A DNA stretch of 64,000 bases from Saccharomonospora piscinae. GTDB lineage: Bacteria; Actinomycetota; Actinomycetes; Mycobacteriales; Pseudonocardiaceae. Under the pieces are notes generated by a model. It had not been told where the DNA came from. It saw only the letters and a list, made by a program, of their open reading frames with translations, and ran no database searches. The DNA lies in assembly GCF_005862235.1 (NCBI RefSeq), contig NZ_VCEK01000001.1, positions 992,001 to 1,056,000 on the forward strand, written 5' to 3'. Positions 8,821 through 17,788 of the stretch are shown in pieces. Within the stretch, counting starts at the first letter, position 1; each line of letters begins with the position of its first letter. Both the position numbers and the translations under genes were made by a program.

Positions 8821-9129
8821 TCAGGCGCAGTCGCGGCAGATGAGCCGCCCGCCGGCCTCTTCGGCGAGCCTGCTGCGGTGGTGTACCAGAAAGCACACGG
8901 AACAGGTGAACTCGTCGGCCTGCTTCGGCACGACCTTCACCGTCACGTCCTCGCTCGACAGTCCGGAGAGGTCGGCGCCGGGCAGCTCGAAGTTCTCCGC
9001 CGTCGCGTCCTCGTCGACGTCCACGACGCCGGACTGGGTCTCGTTGCGCCTCGCCTTCAGCTCCTCCAACGAGTCCTCGGCCAGCTCGTCGGCTTCGCTG
9101 CGGCGCGGAGCGTCGTAGTCGGTCGCCAT
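8821..9129 (-). CDS. DUF4193 family protein
   Basis: A 102-residue actinobacterial protein of unknown function (Rv2699c position). It has a very acidic N-terminal half (DYDAPRRSEADELAEDSLEEL...) and a C-terminal zinc-ribbon-like part with two cysteine pairs, CSVC and CRDC, 24 residues apart, ending in the last residues. The ATG at 9129 is preceded by GAAGGAA. It is transcribed away from cei. Confidence 0.88.
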   Translation of the reverse strand: MATDYDAPRRSEADELAEDSLEELKARRNETQSGVVDVDEDATAENFELPGADLSGLSSEDVTVKVVPKQADEFTCSVCFLVHHRSRLAEEAGGRLICRDCA

Positions 9130-9495
9130 TGTTCCTTCACCCCTGCGATCAGCTTCGATACCAGTGTGCGGACTCGTCAGGGCAGTGCCCGTGGAGTCCC
9201 TCGTGCCGCTGGTCAACGTTCCAGCGCCCGTGTTTGTGCCCGGATTCCGGCGTGAGTGAGGTCTCTTTCGCGACCCCGCTTCCACCGACGGAGCCCGGGA
9301 AGGGTAGCCCACCGCCTACCCCTACTCGAAGCTGGTCACCCAAGCCCTAAGATACGTCACCCGACAGGGTTAATGCCCGGCAGAGCAGGGCTTACACCGT
9401 TCGGGTTGTGACGTGGCTCCGGTGGCTGTCGCCATCACCACTCGCTTGCCGGAGGGGCGCCGCCGTGATGCTATCCAAAGGCGGTCGGGCACGCC
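9130..9495. other. divergent intergenic region DUF4193/cei
   Basis: This 366-bp gap holds no gene I can support. Around 9342-9393 there is an inverted repeat, AAGCCCT (9342-9348) and AGGGCTT (9387-9393), flanking AT-richer DNA. That DNA includes AAGATA (9349-9354), which reads TATCTT on the minus strand as a -10 candidate, and a GGGTTAAT segment. It probably carries the divergent promoters. Confidence 0.4.
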
Positions 9496-10284
9496 GTGTC
9501 GTCAGACCTGGGGTTCGGCGACGGCGCACGACCCGCACAGGCGGCCCAGGGGACGAACGTGGAAGGGACGGGCACGGTGGCGTCGGGGACAGGGGGAACG
9601 ACCGGGCGCGGCAGGCAGCGCGCGGGCCGGCCGTACCGGAAGCGGAAACCGTTGCCCGCTCTGCTCTTCATCGGGGTGCTGGGCGTGGCCGCGGTGATCG
9701 TGTGGATCAACGCGGTCCGCACCGCCACGGACGTGTCCGAGGCGATCACGTGCGACCCGAGGCCGCATCCGCCAGCCGGGACCACGTTCACCCCGCTGCC
9801 GTACGACGCGCTGGTGGGCACGTCCCCGGTACCGCCCTCGCGCGTGGACCTCACGGTGCTCAACGCCAACGGCACGCGGGGTGAGGCGTCCATGACGACG
9901 ATGGCGCTGCGGCAGCTGGGCTTCGACCGCATCACCGACCCCGCGAACGACGAGGTCTACACCAATGGCGCGGTGGCCGACTGCCACGGGCAGATCCGGT
10001 TCGGCCCGGGCGGCGAGCGCGCCGCCCGCACCGTCCAGCTCGTCGATCCATGCCTGGAACTCGTCCGCGACAACCGCGAGGACCCGTCGATCGACCTCGC
10101 CGTCGGGACGAACTTCAACGACGTCCGCCCGTCCGACGCCGCCATCGAGATCCTGGACCGGTTGAAGTCGTGGGCCAAGGACCGGGCCGAGGGCGGTGGC
10201 GAGCAGTCCCCCGGAGAGGGCGCGGCCGACGGGCCCGTGCTCGACGACGACCTGCTCGAGGAGACCGTGCCCGAGCGCTGCTGA
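9496..10284 (+). CDS. cei: envelope integrity protein Cei (LytR C-terminal domain)
   Basis: A 262-residue single-pass membrane protein. The N-terminal ~50 residues are Gly/Thr- and then Arg-rich, ending in basic PYRKRKP before a transmembrane helix at about 54-72. The extracytoplasmic part is a LytR_C-type domain starting near VDLTVLNANGTRGEASMTT. An acidic tail (LDDDLLEETVPERC) ends it. It occupies the Rv2700 position between DUF4193 and suhB; Rv2700 was named Cei for its role in envelope integrity and virulence. The GTG at 9496 is the first plausible start, without a close Shine-Dalgarno; internal GTGs before residue 30 are possible. The 3' end is 17 bp from the convergent suhB. Confidence 0.82.
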   Translation: MSSDLGFGDGARPAQAAQGTNVEGTGTVASGTGGTTGRGRQRAGRPYRKRKPLPALLFIGVLGVAAVIVWINAVRTATDVSEAITCDPRPHPPAGTTFTPLPYDALVGTSPVPPSRVDLTVLNANGTRGEASMTTMALRQLGFDRITDPANDEVYTNGAVADCHGQIRFGPGGERAARTVQLVDPCLELVRDNREDPSIDLAVGTNFNDVRPSDAAIEILDRLKSWAKDRAEGGGEQSPGEGAADGPVLDDDLLEETVPERC

Positions 10285-10301
10285 GCGCCAGGGCACGGCC
10301 G

Positions 10302-11138
10302 TCACACGTCGGCGATCCCGGACTCCAGCAACAGCGCCCGCAGCGGCTCGGCGACCGACGGGGCCGAGGCCAGGGTCGCGTCCTCGCCGAGCGCGGCGTC
10401 CTCGCCCGGCAGGCGGACCACCGCGCCCGCCTCGGCGGCCACCAGCGCGCCCGCGGCCCAGTCCCAGCGTTGCAGGCCGTGCTCGACGTAGGCGTCCACC
10501 CACCCCGCTCCCACCGCGCACAGATCGAGCGCGGCCGAGCCGTGCCGCCGGATGTCGCGCACACCGCTCAGCAGGCGCGCGGCGACCGCCGCCTGCCGGG
10601 CACGGCGCTGCGCCGTGTAGGCGAACCCGGTCGCCAGCAGCGCGACGTCCAGCCGCTCGGGGCGCGACACCCGCAGCGGGTGCCCGTCCAGCCGGGCACC
10701 GCCACCCAGGGTCGCGGTCCAGCGCCGCCCGCTGACCGGCTCCACCACCGCTCCCGCCACGGACACCCCGTCGACCTGCGCGGCCACCGACACGGCGAAC
10801 CACGGCAGGCCGTAAAGAAAGTTCACGGTGCCGTCGATGGGGTCGACCACCCACGTCACCCGCGCGTCGCCCGCCTGAGCGGTCGCGGCGAGGCCGCCCT
10901 CCTCCTCACCCAGCACCGCGTCACCGGGCCGCACCCGCGCCAGGTGCGAGCGGATGAGCCGCTCGGACGCGGTGTCGGTCGCCGTCACCACGTCGGTCTC
11001 GCTGGACTTGGTGTCGACGGCGACCTCGTGACCGGCCAGCATGGAGTCGTAGGCGTCGCGGACCAGCTCCGCGGCCTCGGCGGCCACCTGCTCCGCCGTC
11101 GCGGTCAGGGCCTCGTAGTCGAGTTCGTCAGCTCCCAC
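10302..11138 (-). CDS. suhB: inositol-1-monophosphatase family protein
   Basis: A 278-residue member of the Mg2+-dependent inositol monophosphatase family. It has the metal-site signatures GEEEGG (first acidic site), DPIDGTVNFLYGLP, and QRWDWAAGALVAAEAGA near the C-terminus. In actinobacteria it releases myo-inositol for phosphatidylinositol and mycothiol synthesis. The GTG at 11138 was taken as start because homology begins immediately after it (GADELDYEALTATAEQ). The open frame continues upstream only because it is antisense to ppgK. It is divergent from ppgK, with 75 bp between the starts, as in M. tuberculosis (Rv2701c/Rv2702). Confidence 0.92.
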   Translation of the reverse strand: MGADELDYEALTATAEQVAAEAAELVRDAYDSMLAGHEVAVDTKSSETDVVTATDTASERLIRSHLARVRPGDAVLGEEEGGLAATAQAGDARVTWVVDPIDGTVNFLYGLPWFAVSVAAQVDGVSVAGAVVEPVSGRRWTATLGGGARLDGHPLRVSRPERLDVALLATGFAYTAQRRARQAAVAARLLSGVRDIRRHGSAALDLCAVGAGWVDAYVEHGLQRWDWAAGALVAAEAGAVVRLPGEDAALGEDATLASAPSVAEPLRALLLESGIADV

Positions 11139-11213
11139 GCCGAGTATGGGACCACATTTGGCTACAGTCTCGCGCACAACGACTTCTGAATCGAGAAGGA
11201 AGGGGCTTCGCCC

Positions 11214-11975
11214 ATGACGGCGAACCGTGGGTTCGGCATCGACATCGGTGGAAGCGGCATCAAGGGCGCGCTCGTCGACCTGGACCGGGGCGAGTTGATC
11301 GGCGACCGGCTGCGCATCGACACGCCACGGCCCTCGACGCCCGACGCGGTGGCCGACGTCGTCGCCGAGATCGTGCGCCACTTCCGCTGGGACGGCCCGG
11401 TCGGTGTCACGCTGCCCTCGGTGATCAAGAAGGGCGTCGCCCAGACCGCGGCGAACATCGACCCGAGCTGGATCGGGCTCGATGCCGACGCGCTGTTCGC
11501 CGACCGCCTCGGCCGCGACGCCGCGGACGTCGCCATGCTCAACGACGCCGACGCGGCGGGCATGGCCGAAATGCGGTTCGGCGACCCACGGGCACGCAGG
11601 GGCGTCGTCGCGCTGCTGACGTTCGGGACCGGAATCGGCAGCGCCCTGTTCCAGGACGGCGAGCTGATGCCCAACACCGAGTTCGGTCACATCGAGATCG
11701 ACGGGCACGACGCCGAGAAGAAGGCGGCGGCCTCGGTGAAGGACAACGAGGGCCTGTCCTACCCCGACTGGGCGAAGCGGGTCGATCGTTACCTGACCGT
11801 GTTGGAGAACCTGATCTGGCCGGATCTGTTCATCGTGGGTGGCGGAGTGAGCAAGAAGGCGGGCAAGTGGGTGCCGCTGCTCGACATCCGCACCCCCGTC
11901 GTGACCGCATCGTTGCTGAACAACGCGGGGATCGTCGGCGCGGCGGCCGCGGGCACGGAGGGCATCGTGCACTGA
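11214..11975 (+). CDS. ppgK: polyphosphate glucokinase
   Basis: A 253-residue ROK-fold kinase that phosphorylates glucose to glucose-6-phosphate using inorganic polyphosphate or ATP. Visible motifs are the phosphate-1 loop [13 protein letters not shown] (residues 9-21), the catalytic-Asp segment MLNDADAAG, phosphate-2 [20 protein letters not shown], the lysine-rich EKKAAASVK loop typical of PpgK, and [11 protein letters not shown]. The ATG at 11214 has GAAGGAAGGGG upstream. A TACAGT -10-like hexamer is at 11163-11168. It lies just upstream of sigA, as in mycobacteria, but is separated from it by a hairpin. Confidence 0.95.
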   Translation: MTANRGFGIDIGGSGIKGALVDLDRGELIGDRLRIDTPRPSTPDAVADVVAEIVRHFRWDGPVGVTLPSVIKKGVAQTAANIDPSWIGLDADALFADRLGRDAADVAMLNDADAAGMAEMRFGDPRARRGVVALLTFGTGIGSALFQDGELMPNTEFGHIEIDGHDAEKKAAASVKDNEGLSYPDWAKRVDRYLTVLENLIWPDLFIVGGGVSKKAGKWVPLLDIRTPVVTASLLNNAGIVGAAAAGTEGIVH

Positions 11976-11982
11976 GCGCGAC

Positions 11983-12027
11983 CCGGTTCCGTGCCACGCC
12001 TTGCCCGAGTGCGCGGCACGGAACCGG
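11983..12027 (+). terminator. terminator hairpin after ppgK
   Basis: A 13-bp perfect stem, CCGGTTCCGTGCC (11983-11995) with GGCACGGAACCGG (12015-12027), around a 19-nt loop. It begins 7 nt after the ppgK stop, so sigA, whose start is ~170 bp further on, is probably transcribed from its own promoter. A TACAAT hexamer at 12074-12079 is a candidate -10 for it. Confidence 0.65.
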
Positions 12028-12198
12028 CGCCCCGAAAGATGATCGGCCTCGCGACCGCGTCGGCGGACGTCGTTACAATGGAACACGGCTCTCGGCTGCG
12101 GGAGACAGAACCGCAGGCCGGGGCATGTTCCCCGAACTTGAGGCAGCCGGGACCGTGCGTCTCGGTTCGTCGTGACCGACCGCTGCGAAAGGGCGTAC

Positions 12199-13629
12199 GT
12201 GGCAGCCGCAAAGACCGCAACCCGAAGCGGGACGAAAACAACGAGCGCCGCCGAACCGACGACCGCCGACGAGGGTGTGGCGGCCGACGGTGGAGCCGCG
12301 CCGGACGCGACGGCGCCGGGTCGTCAGACCACCGCGAAGAAGGCTCCCGCGAAGGCCGAGAAGTCGGCCAAGGGCACGCGGACGCGCAAGACCACCGCGA
12401 AGTCGGACAAGGCCAAGGCGACCGGCGCGAAGGCGGCCAAGGCCAAAAACTCCGCCGAGCCGGGCGAGGACGTCGACGGCGCCGAACTCGAGGACGTCGA
12501 CCTGTCCGACCTCGACGTCGAGGCCGTGGAGGTGGACGTCGTCGACGCCACCGTCACCGAGGAGACGGAGGAGTCCGACGGGGCCGAGAGCGCCGAGGGC
12601 GCCGGAGCGTCCCCGAACGCGGGCACGACCCGCAACGACCCCGACTTCGTCTGGGACGAGGAGGAGTCGGAGGCACTGCGGCAGGCGCGCAAGGACGCCG
12701 AACTCACCGCCTCCGCCGACTCCGTGCGCGCCTATCTCAAGCAGATCGGCAAGGTCGCGCTGCTCAACGCCGAGGAGGAGGTGGAGCTCGCCAAGCGGAT
12801 CGAGGCGGGCCTCTACGCCGCCGAGCGGATGCGCGTCATCGAGGAGGAGGGCGAGAAGCTCACCACCCAGATGCGCCGCGACCTCAAGTGGATCGTGCGG
12901 GACGGCGAGCGCGCCAAGAGTCACCTGCTGGAGGCGAACCTCCGGCTGGTGGTGTCGCTGGCCAAGCGCTACACCGGGCGAGGCATGGCGTTTCTGGATC
13001 TGATCCAGGAGGGCAACCTGGGTCTCATCCGCGCGGTGGAGAAGTTCGACTACACCAAGGGCTTCAAGTTCTCCACCTACGCCACCTGGTGGATCCGCCA
13101 GGCCATCACCCGGGCCATGGCCGACCAGGCGCGGACCATCCGTATACCGGTCCACATGGTCGAGGTCATCAACAAGCTCGGCCGTATACAGCGTGAGCTG
13201 CTGCAGGACCTCGGTCGCGAGCCCACTCCGGAGGAGCTCGCCAAGGAGATGGACATCTCGCCGGAGAAGGTCCTGGAGATCCAGCAGTACGCGCGGGAGC
13301 CGATCTCGCTCGACCAGACGATCGGCGACGAGGGCGACTCGCAGCTCGGCGACTTCATCGAGGACAGCGAGGCCGTGGTGGCGGTGGACGCCGTGTCGTT
13401 CACCCTGCTGCAGGACCAGTTGCAGTCGGTGCTGCAGACGCTGTCGGAGCGCGAGGCCGGTGTGGTGCGGCTGCGCTTCGGCCTCACCGACGGCCAGCCC
13501 CGCACCCTCGACGAGATCGGCCAGGTCTACGGCGTGACGCGCGAGCGGATCCGCCAGATCGAGTCGAAGACGATGTCGAAGCTGCGGCACCCGTCGCGGT
13601 CCCAGGTGCTGCGCGACTACCTGGACTGA
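12199..13629 (+). CDS. sigA: principal RNA polymerase sigma factor SigA (RpoD)
   Basis: A 476-residue group 1 sigma-70 factor. The N-terminal ~170 residues are variable: a Lys/Ala/Thr-rich stretch, then an acidic stretch. Region 1.2 starts near residue 174 ([20 protein letters not shown]). Region 2 starts near 245 ([47 protein letters not shown]). Region 3 contains [13 protein letters not shown]. Region 4.2 starts near 435 ([20 protein letters not shown]). From about residue 155 onward it is nearly identical to mycobacterial SigA. I chose the GTG at 12199, preceded by GAAAGGG with 6-nt spacing and matching the mycobacterial V-A-A-x-K start; a GTG at 12172 would add 9 residues. It directs housekeeping transcription. 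Confidence 0.97.
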   Translation: MAAAKTATRSGTKTTSAAEPTTADEGVAADGGAAPDATAPGRQTTAKKAPAKAEKSAKGTRTRKTTAKSDKAKATGAKAAKAKNSAEPGEDVDGAELEDVDLSDLDVEAVEVDVVDATVTEETEESDGAESAEGAGASPNAGTTRNDPDFVWDEEESEALRQARKDAELTASADSVRAYLKQIGKVALLNAEEEVELAKRIEAGLYAAERMRVIEEEGEKLTTQMRRDLKWIVRDGERAKSHLLEANLRLVVSLAKRYTGRGMAFLDLIQEGNLGLIRAVEKFDYTKGFKFSTYATWWIRQAITRAMADQARTIRIPVHMVEVINKLGRIQRELLQDLGREPTPEELAKEMDISPEKVLEIQQYAREPISLDQTIGDEGDSQLGDFIEDSEAVVAVDAVSFTLLQDQLQSVLQTLSEREAGVVRLRFGLTDGQPRTLDEIGQVYGVTRERIRQIESKTMSKLRHPSRSQVLRDYLD

Positions 13630-13648
13630 GCCGGACGGACCGACACCA

Positions 13649-13710
13649 CGCCGGGGCCGGGAGAGGTTGCCGGTGCACGCGCTGCCTCGCCGCTTCTCCC
13701 GGCCCCGGCG
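13649..13710. terminator. long-stem hairpin after sigA
   Basis: A perfect 16-bp stem, CGCCGGGGCCGGGAGA (13649-13664) with TCTCCCGGCCCCGGCG (13695-13710), around a 30-nt loop. It lies ~20 bp downstream of the sigA stop and is probably its terminator. Confidence 0.65.
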
Positions 13711-13723
13711 CGTGTGCGCGCTG

Positions 13724-13768
13724 GTCCGGCTGAACGGCGGCCGGTCCGCGGTAGCGGTTCAGCCGGAC
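13724..13768. terminator. hairpin at the end of the EamA gene
   Basis: A 12-bp perfect stem, GTCCGGCTGAAC (13724-13735) with GTTCAGCCGGAC (13757-13768). The right arm covers the stop codon of the minus-strand EamA gene, so this is likely its terminator, back to back with the one for sigA. Confidence 0.55.
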
Positions 13769-14613
13769 CGGGTGCCCGAGCGCAGCGCCACACCCACGAC
13801 CACGGCGAGGATGCCCAGTGCCTCGCCGAGGGTCGGCACCTGCCGCAGGACCACGAACCCGACGACGGCCGCGGTGACGGGCAGCAGCGCCAGCAACAGG
13901 GCGAAGCGCGACCGCCGCACGCGCCGCAGCACGACCTGGTCGAGCGCGTAGGGCACCACGGTGGACAGCAGGCCCACCCCGACGGCGAAGGCGAGCAGTC
14001 CGGCATCGCCCCAGACGGCGGTGGTGCCGAGCGCGAGCGGCGACAGCACCACCGTGGCGACGGCGAATCCGACGGCGAGACTGTCGATTCCGTTTCCCGC
14101 GCGGGCCACGCGCGTTCCCAGCACGATGTAGCCCGCCCACGCGAGTGCCGCGCCCAGCGCGAACGCGAGCCCGGCGGGGCTGCCCTCCCACTGCACGTCC
14201 GCGATGAGCAGCACGCCGGTGACGACGCAGGCGAGGGCTGCCAGGTCGCGCACTCCCCGGGAGCCCAACGCCGCCACGAGGATGGGGCCCACGAACTCGA
14301 TCGCCACCGCCGTGCCGAGCGGAAGCCGGGCGATGGCCTCGTAGAACAGCACGTTCATCCCGGCCGTGACCACGCCGAACGTGGCGGCCAGCAGCAGCGG
14401 CCTCCCGCGCCAGGCGGCGCGGCCCGGCCGTCGCCAGGCGAGCAGGATCAACGCCGCCCCGAGGCAGCGCAGCCAGGCCACTCCGGCGGGGCTCGCGACG
14501 TCGAACAGCCATACGGCGAAGGCCGCACCGACGTACAGGGAAATTCCGCTGAGAACGAACACGGCGGGTGCGGGCACCGCGTCCAGTGCTCGGGTGGGGC
14601 GGGAGATCGTCAC
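13759..14613 (-). CDS. EamA/RhtA family exporter
   Basis: A 284-residue drug/metabolite transporter of the EamA family with ten predicted membrane helices in two repeated halves. RhtA-type landmarks include AAFAVWLFDVASPAGVAWLR near the start and GTAVAIEFVGPI in the middle. RhtA-like proteins export threonine or homoserine; the substrate here is unknown. The GTG at 14613 (weak GGGG upstream) gives a start just before the first helix; another GTG at 14634 would add seven residues. It is convergent with sigA and appears monocistronic. Confidence 0.85.
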   Translation of the reverse strand: MTISRPTRALDAVPAPAVFVLSGISLYVGAAFAVWLFDVASPAGVAWLRCLGAALILLAWRRPGRAAWRGRPLLLAATFGVVTAGMNVLFYEAIARLPLGTAVAIEFVGPILVAALGSRGVRDLAALACVVTGVLLIADVQWEGSPAGLAFALGAALAWAGYIVLGTRVARAGNGIDSLAVGFAVATVVLSPLALGTTAVWGDAGLLAFAVGVGLLSTVVPYALDQVVLRRVRRSRFALLLALLPVTAAVVGFVVLRQVPTLGEALGILAVVVGVALRSGTRSG

Positions 14614-14863
14614 GCCCCGATGGTGCCTGACCACCGGAAACGGGCAGCCAGGCAGGGTGGGTGGCGCCCTCCCGGCACCGCTGCGACGTTCGGGCTAATC
14701 CGACGTGACACGGCTCCCACGCCGCACGGGAACACTTGCACGAGCCCGAACGTCTGCAAGAGTGGAGGCAGCGAGCCACCGCTTCTCGGCGGTGACGCGG
14801 AGCACGGTGGTCGCGGCTGAACGATGGCATCGGCTGGCGATGCCGGGACGGAGGGAGACTCCA

Positions 14864-15043
14864 ATGACCACGACGACGCTCACCCGCCCCGAACTGACCG
14901 CTGCGGATCGTTGCGACCGTTGCGGAGCAGCCGCGCAGATGCGTGCCGTTCTCCCCACGGGCGGAGAGCTGCTGTTCTGCGGCCACCACGGCCGTGAGTA
15001 CGAGGCCAAACTGAAGGAGCTGGACGCCGACATCCAGCGCTGA
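14864..15043 (+). CDS. small DUF7455-type protein with Cys/His motif
   Basis: A 59-residue soluble protein. A Thr/Leu-rich start is followed by CDRCGAAAQMRAVL (Cys pair C-x2-C), then LLFCGHHGREYEAKL with a second Cys and two His, and a helical C-terminus. It resembles the short DUF7455 proteins found next to sigma-factor genes in actinobacteria. The spaced Cys/His residues could bind zinc, which is inference. The ATG at 14864 is preceded by GGAGGGA. It is followed by a strong hairpin and is convergent with the ROK gene. Confidence 0.85.
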   Translation: MTTTTLTRPELTAADRCDRCGAAAQMRAVLPTGGELLFCGHHGREYEAKLKELDADIQR

Positions 15044-15073
15044 CGCCGTCAACAGCCGCTTCGAGAAGCGTTC

Positions 15074-15109
15074 GGGGGCGGGGATTCCCGGTGAGGGGTC
15101 CCCGCCCCC
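15074..15109. terminator. bidirectional terminator hairpin
   Basis: An 11-bp stem, GGGGGCGGGGA (15074-15084) with TCCCCGCCCCC (15099-15109), and a 14-nt loop. It sits between the small Cys/His protein gene and the end of the ROK gene, which are convergent. Confidence 0.65.
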
Positions 15110-15149
15110 GCGGCATGTCCGGGGCCGGGGCACGGAGTAGGCACCCGGC

Positions 15150-16319
15150 CTACACCGTGTCGATGATCTCCTCGAACGCGACCTCGGCCGCGCCCAGCAG
15201 TTTGGCGTCCCGCGCGAGTGACGAGCGCTCGACCCTGACCCCGCCGAGCGCGCGGCTGACCATGCTGCGCTGCCGCACCGCACCGGCCACGTCGTCGAGC
15301 ACCGCGTCGGGCAGGTCCGTGAACAGATCTCCGAGGACGACCAGTTCGGGCCCCAGCAGGTTCACGACGTTCACGAGCCCGAGCGTGAGCCACTCGGCCA
15401 GCTCCGCGAGGCGTGAGCGGGCCAGCTCCGGGGTGGCGTCCAGCTCCCGGAGCTCGACCCGCACGGCCCCCCGGGAGCTGCCCTCAGGCAGTCCCAGGGC
15501 GCGGCAGAAGGCGGCCTCCCCCACCTCGGTCTCCCAGCAGCCCCTGCTGCCGCAGTAGCAGTCCCGGCCCCGGGGATTGACCACCATGTGCCCGAGTTCG
15601 CCGACGTAGCCCGTGGTGCCGCGCAGCGACGCTCCCTCGGCGATGACGCCGCCCCCGACTCCGATGTCGGCCGACACGAACACGACGTCGCCGGAGCCCT
15701 GGGCCGTGCCGCGCAGGTACTCGGCCAGCGCACCGAGCTCGGCGTCGTTGCCGACCACGACACGGGTGTCCAGGACGGCGGCGAGCCGCTCGCCCAGCGG
15801 CACGTCACTCCACCGCAGGTTCGGTGCCTCGTGGACGTGCCCGTCGAGCCTGCGCACCACACCCGGCACCGAGACGCCGCACCCCGCCGGACGCACGCCC
15901 AGGTCGGCCGCGAGCAGCGCGGTCGACTCGGTGATCCGGGTCAGCACCTCGGTCGGCGTCCTGGTGCGCCGGTGCAGATTCCAGCTGTTGCGCCCGAGGA
16001 TCTCGCCCCCGAGCCCGACGAGCGCCAGCGCGACGTGTTCGACCTGGATATCGACGGCCAGGACGACGGCGGCCTCGGGCTGCGGCAGCACGAGCAGCGA
16101 CGGCCTGCCCGCCTGCCTGCCCGGCCGGGGCACCCGCTCGACGACGACTCCCGAGCCGGCGAGCCCGTCCACCAGAGCCTTGATCGTGCTCCGGTTGAGG
16201 CCGAGCTCGCCAGCCAGCTCGGCTCGCGTGCTCGGCCCGCCGAGATGCAACCGGCGTAACAGACTGGCTCTGTTGTACCGGCGCACCTCGTCGGGCCGGG
16301 CCACGGGCGTGCTGGTCAC
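15150..16319 (-). CDS. ROK family transcriptional regulator (XylR/NagC type)
   Basis: A 389-residue ROK repressor. The N-terminal winged HTH (~residues 20-65) includes RAELAGELGLNRSTIKALVDGL. A sugar-kinase-like domain follows, with GVSVPGVVRR, VVVGNDAELG and the zinc motif GHMVVNPRG...CYCGSRGCWE. It is the last gene of the xylF-G-H cluster on the same strand, 25 bp after xylH, so it is probably the local sugar-responsive repressor. The palindromes upstream of xylF are candidate operators. The start is GTG at 16319; no clear Shine-Dalgarno precedes it at normal spacing. Confidence 0.9.
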   Translation of the reverse strand: MTSTPVARPDEVRRYNRASLLRRLHLGGPSTRAELAGELGLNRSTIKALVDGLAGSGVVVERVPRPGRQAGRPSLLVLPQPEAAVVLAVDIQVEHVALALVGLGGEILGRNSWNLHRRTRTPTEVLTRITESTALLAADLGVRPAGCGVSVPGVVRRLDGHVHEAPNLRWSDVPLGERLAAVLDTRVVVGNDAELGALAEYLRGTAQGSGDVVFVSADIGVGGGVIAEGASLRGTTGYVGELGHMVVNPRGRDCYCGSRGCWETEVGEAAFCRALGLPEGSSRGAVRVELRELDATPELARSRLAELAEWLTLGLVNVVNLLGPELVVLGDLFTDLPDAVLDDVAGAVRQRSMVSRALGGVRVERSSLARDAKLLGAAEVAFEEIIDTV

Positions 16320-16344
16320 AGCTGTAATCGTCGCATCACGCTCC

Positions 16345-17763
16345 TCACCGTGACCCCGCGGCCGCGCGGCGGCGCGACACCGCGTCGACCGTCGCGGCGA
16401 GCAGCAGCACCAGGCCGGTCACGATCGACACCACGGCGGCGGGCTGCTTGAGCAGGCCGAGTCCGTTCGACACCACGGCGAGCACCGTGCCACCGATGAC
16501 GGCGTCCGAGACCCGGCCGCGGCCACCGAACAGCGACGTGCCGCCGATGACGGCCGCGCCCACGGCGAACAGCAGCGTGTTCAGGCCGCCTGCCTGCGGG
16601 TCGACCGAGCCGACCTTCGAGGAGTACACGATCCCGCCGAGCGCGGCGACGGAGGAGCAGACGACGAACACGCTCGCACGGATACGGGTCACGTCGACCC
16701 CCGCGCGGCGCGCCGCCTCACGGTTGCCGCCGACGGCGTAGATGTGCCTGCCGTAGCGCGTGCGGTTGAGCACGAACATTCCGGCGGCCAGCAGCGCGAG
16801 CACGATGGGCACCACGTACGGCACCCCTCGGATTTCGACGATCGGGTTGGGCGAGCGGTCGACCGTCAGGAGGATGGTGGTCACCAGGCCGATCACGGCG
16901 AGGCTGCCCACCTTCAGCGCGACGATGGGAGTCGGCTGCGTGACGAGGCCGCGCCGCAGCCGCCGCACGTGCCTGCCCAGCGTGACGGCCGCGAAGCCGC
17001 CGACCGCGACGACGAACAGCGCCCAGCTGCCCACCACCGACAGGTTGCCGTTGGCCACCGCGTTGAGCACCGGCGAGGTGGAGATGCCCAGCACGCCGCC
17101 CTCGCCGATGAGCTGGAGGATCACACCCTGCCAGGTGAGGAACAGCGCGAGTGTCACCACGAACGCGGGCATACCGACCCTCGCGACGAGGAATCCGGTG
17201 ATACAGCCGATGGCCGTGCCCACACACAGCGCGAGCAGGATCTCGATCCACGGGTTCGCCGTCAGCCCCGACACCGCGATGACGATGCCGACCACCGAGA
17301 TGACGGCGCCCGCCCAGATCCGCAGCAGGACGGCCAGCACCGCGGCGAGCGCCAGCACGGCGTTGAAGATCACGAACACGGTCGAGCCCATGCCGCCGAG
17401 CAGGTTGCCGTTCTCGACGAAGTGCATCGCGAGCACGGCGGCGGCCGCGCCGGAGGCCGTCCCCGCCGACAGGTCGATCTCGCCGACCAGCAGGACGAAC
17501 ACGATGCCCATCGCGATGATGGTCTGGCCGGCGCCCTGAGCGAGCAGGTTGGCGAGGTTGTTCAGCGACAGGAACACGTCCGACAGCGCCGCGAACATCA
17601 CCGCGAGCGCCACGAGTCCGAGCAGCGCGGGCAGGGAGCCGAGCTGGCCCGCTCGCAGCCGCGCGACGTAGTCGCGCACGGCCTCGGAGGTGGACATCGC
17701 GGTGGTGTCGATGCCGAAGTCGGAGATCGCCGCGCTCTGTCGCGCGGTGGAGGTCTGAGTCAT
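16345..17763 (-). CDS. xylH: sugar ABC transporter permease (XylH-like)
   Basis: A 472-residue permease of the ribose/xylose ABC family with about 12-14 hydrophobic segments. It has the signature GEIDLSAGTASGAAAAV after the third helix, VGGNREAARRAGVDVTRIR near the cytoplasmic coupling region, and a GGTSLFGGRGRVSDAVIGG segment. The length matches the long XylH-type permeases better than RbsC (~320). The ATG at 17763 is preferred over a GTG three bases upstream because AGAGGA then sits 6 nt away. It is the third gene of the cluster. Xylose specificity is inferred from family resemblance and the ROK regulator, so other pentoses are possible. Confidence 0.87.
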   Translation of the reverse strand: MTQTSTARQSAAISDFGIDTTAMSTSEAVRDYVARLRAGQLGSLPALLGLVALAVMFAALSDVFLSLNNLANLLAQGAGQTIIAMGIVFVLLVGEIDLSAGTASGAAAAVLAMHFVENGNLLGGMGSTVFVIFNAVLALAAVLAVLLRIWAGAVISVVGIVIAVSGLTANPWIEILLALCVGTAIGCITGFLVARVGMPAFVVTLALFLTWQGVILQLIGEGGVLGISTSPVLNAVANGNLSVVGSWALFVVAVGGFAAVTLGRHVRRLRRGLVTQPTPIVALKVGSLAVIGLVTTILLTVDRSPNPIVEIRGVPYVVPIVLALLAAGMFVLNRTRYGRHIYAVGGNREAARRAGVDVTRIRASVFVVCSSVAALGGIVYSSKVGSVDPQAGGLNTLLFAVGAAVIGGTSLFGGRGRVSDAVIGGTVLAVVSNGLGLLKQPAAVVSIVTGLVLLLAATVDAVSRRRAAAGSR

Positions 17764-17788
17764 CACGGGTCCTCTTGCTGGGTTCCGG

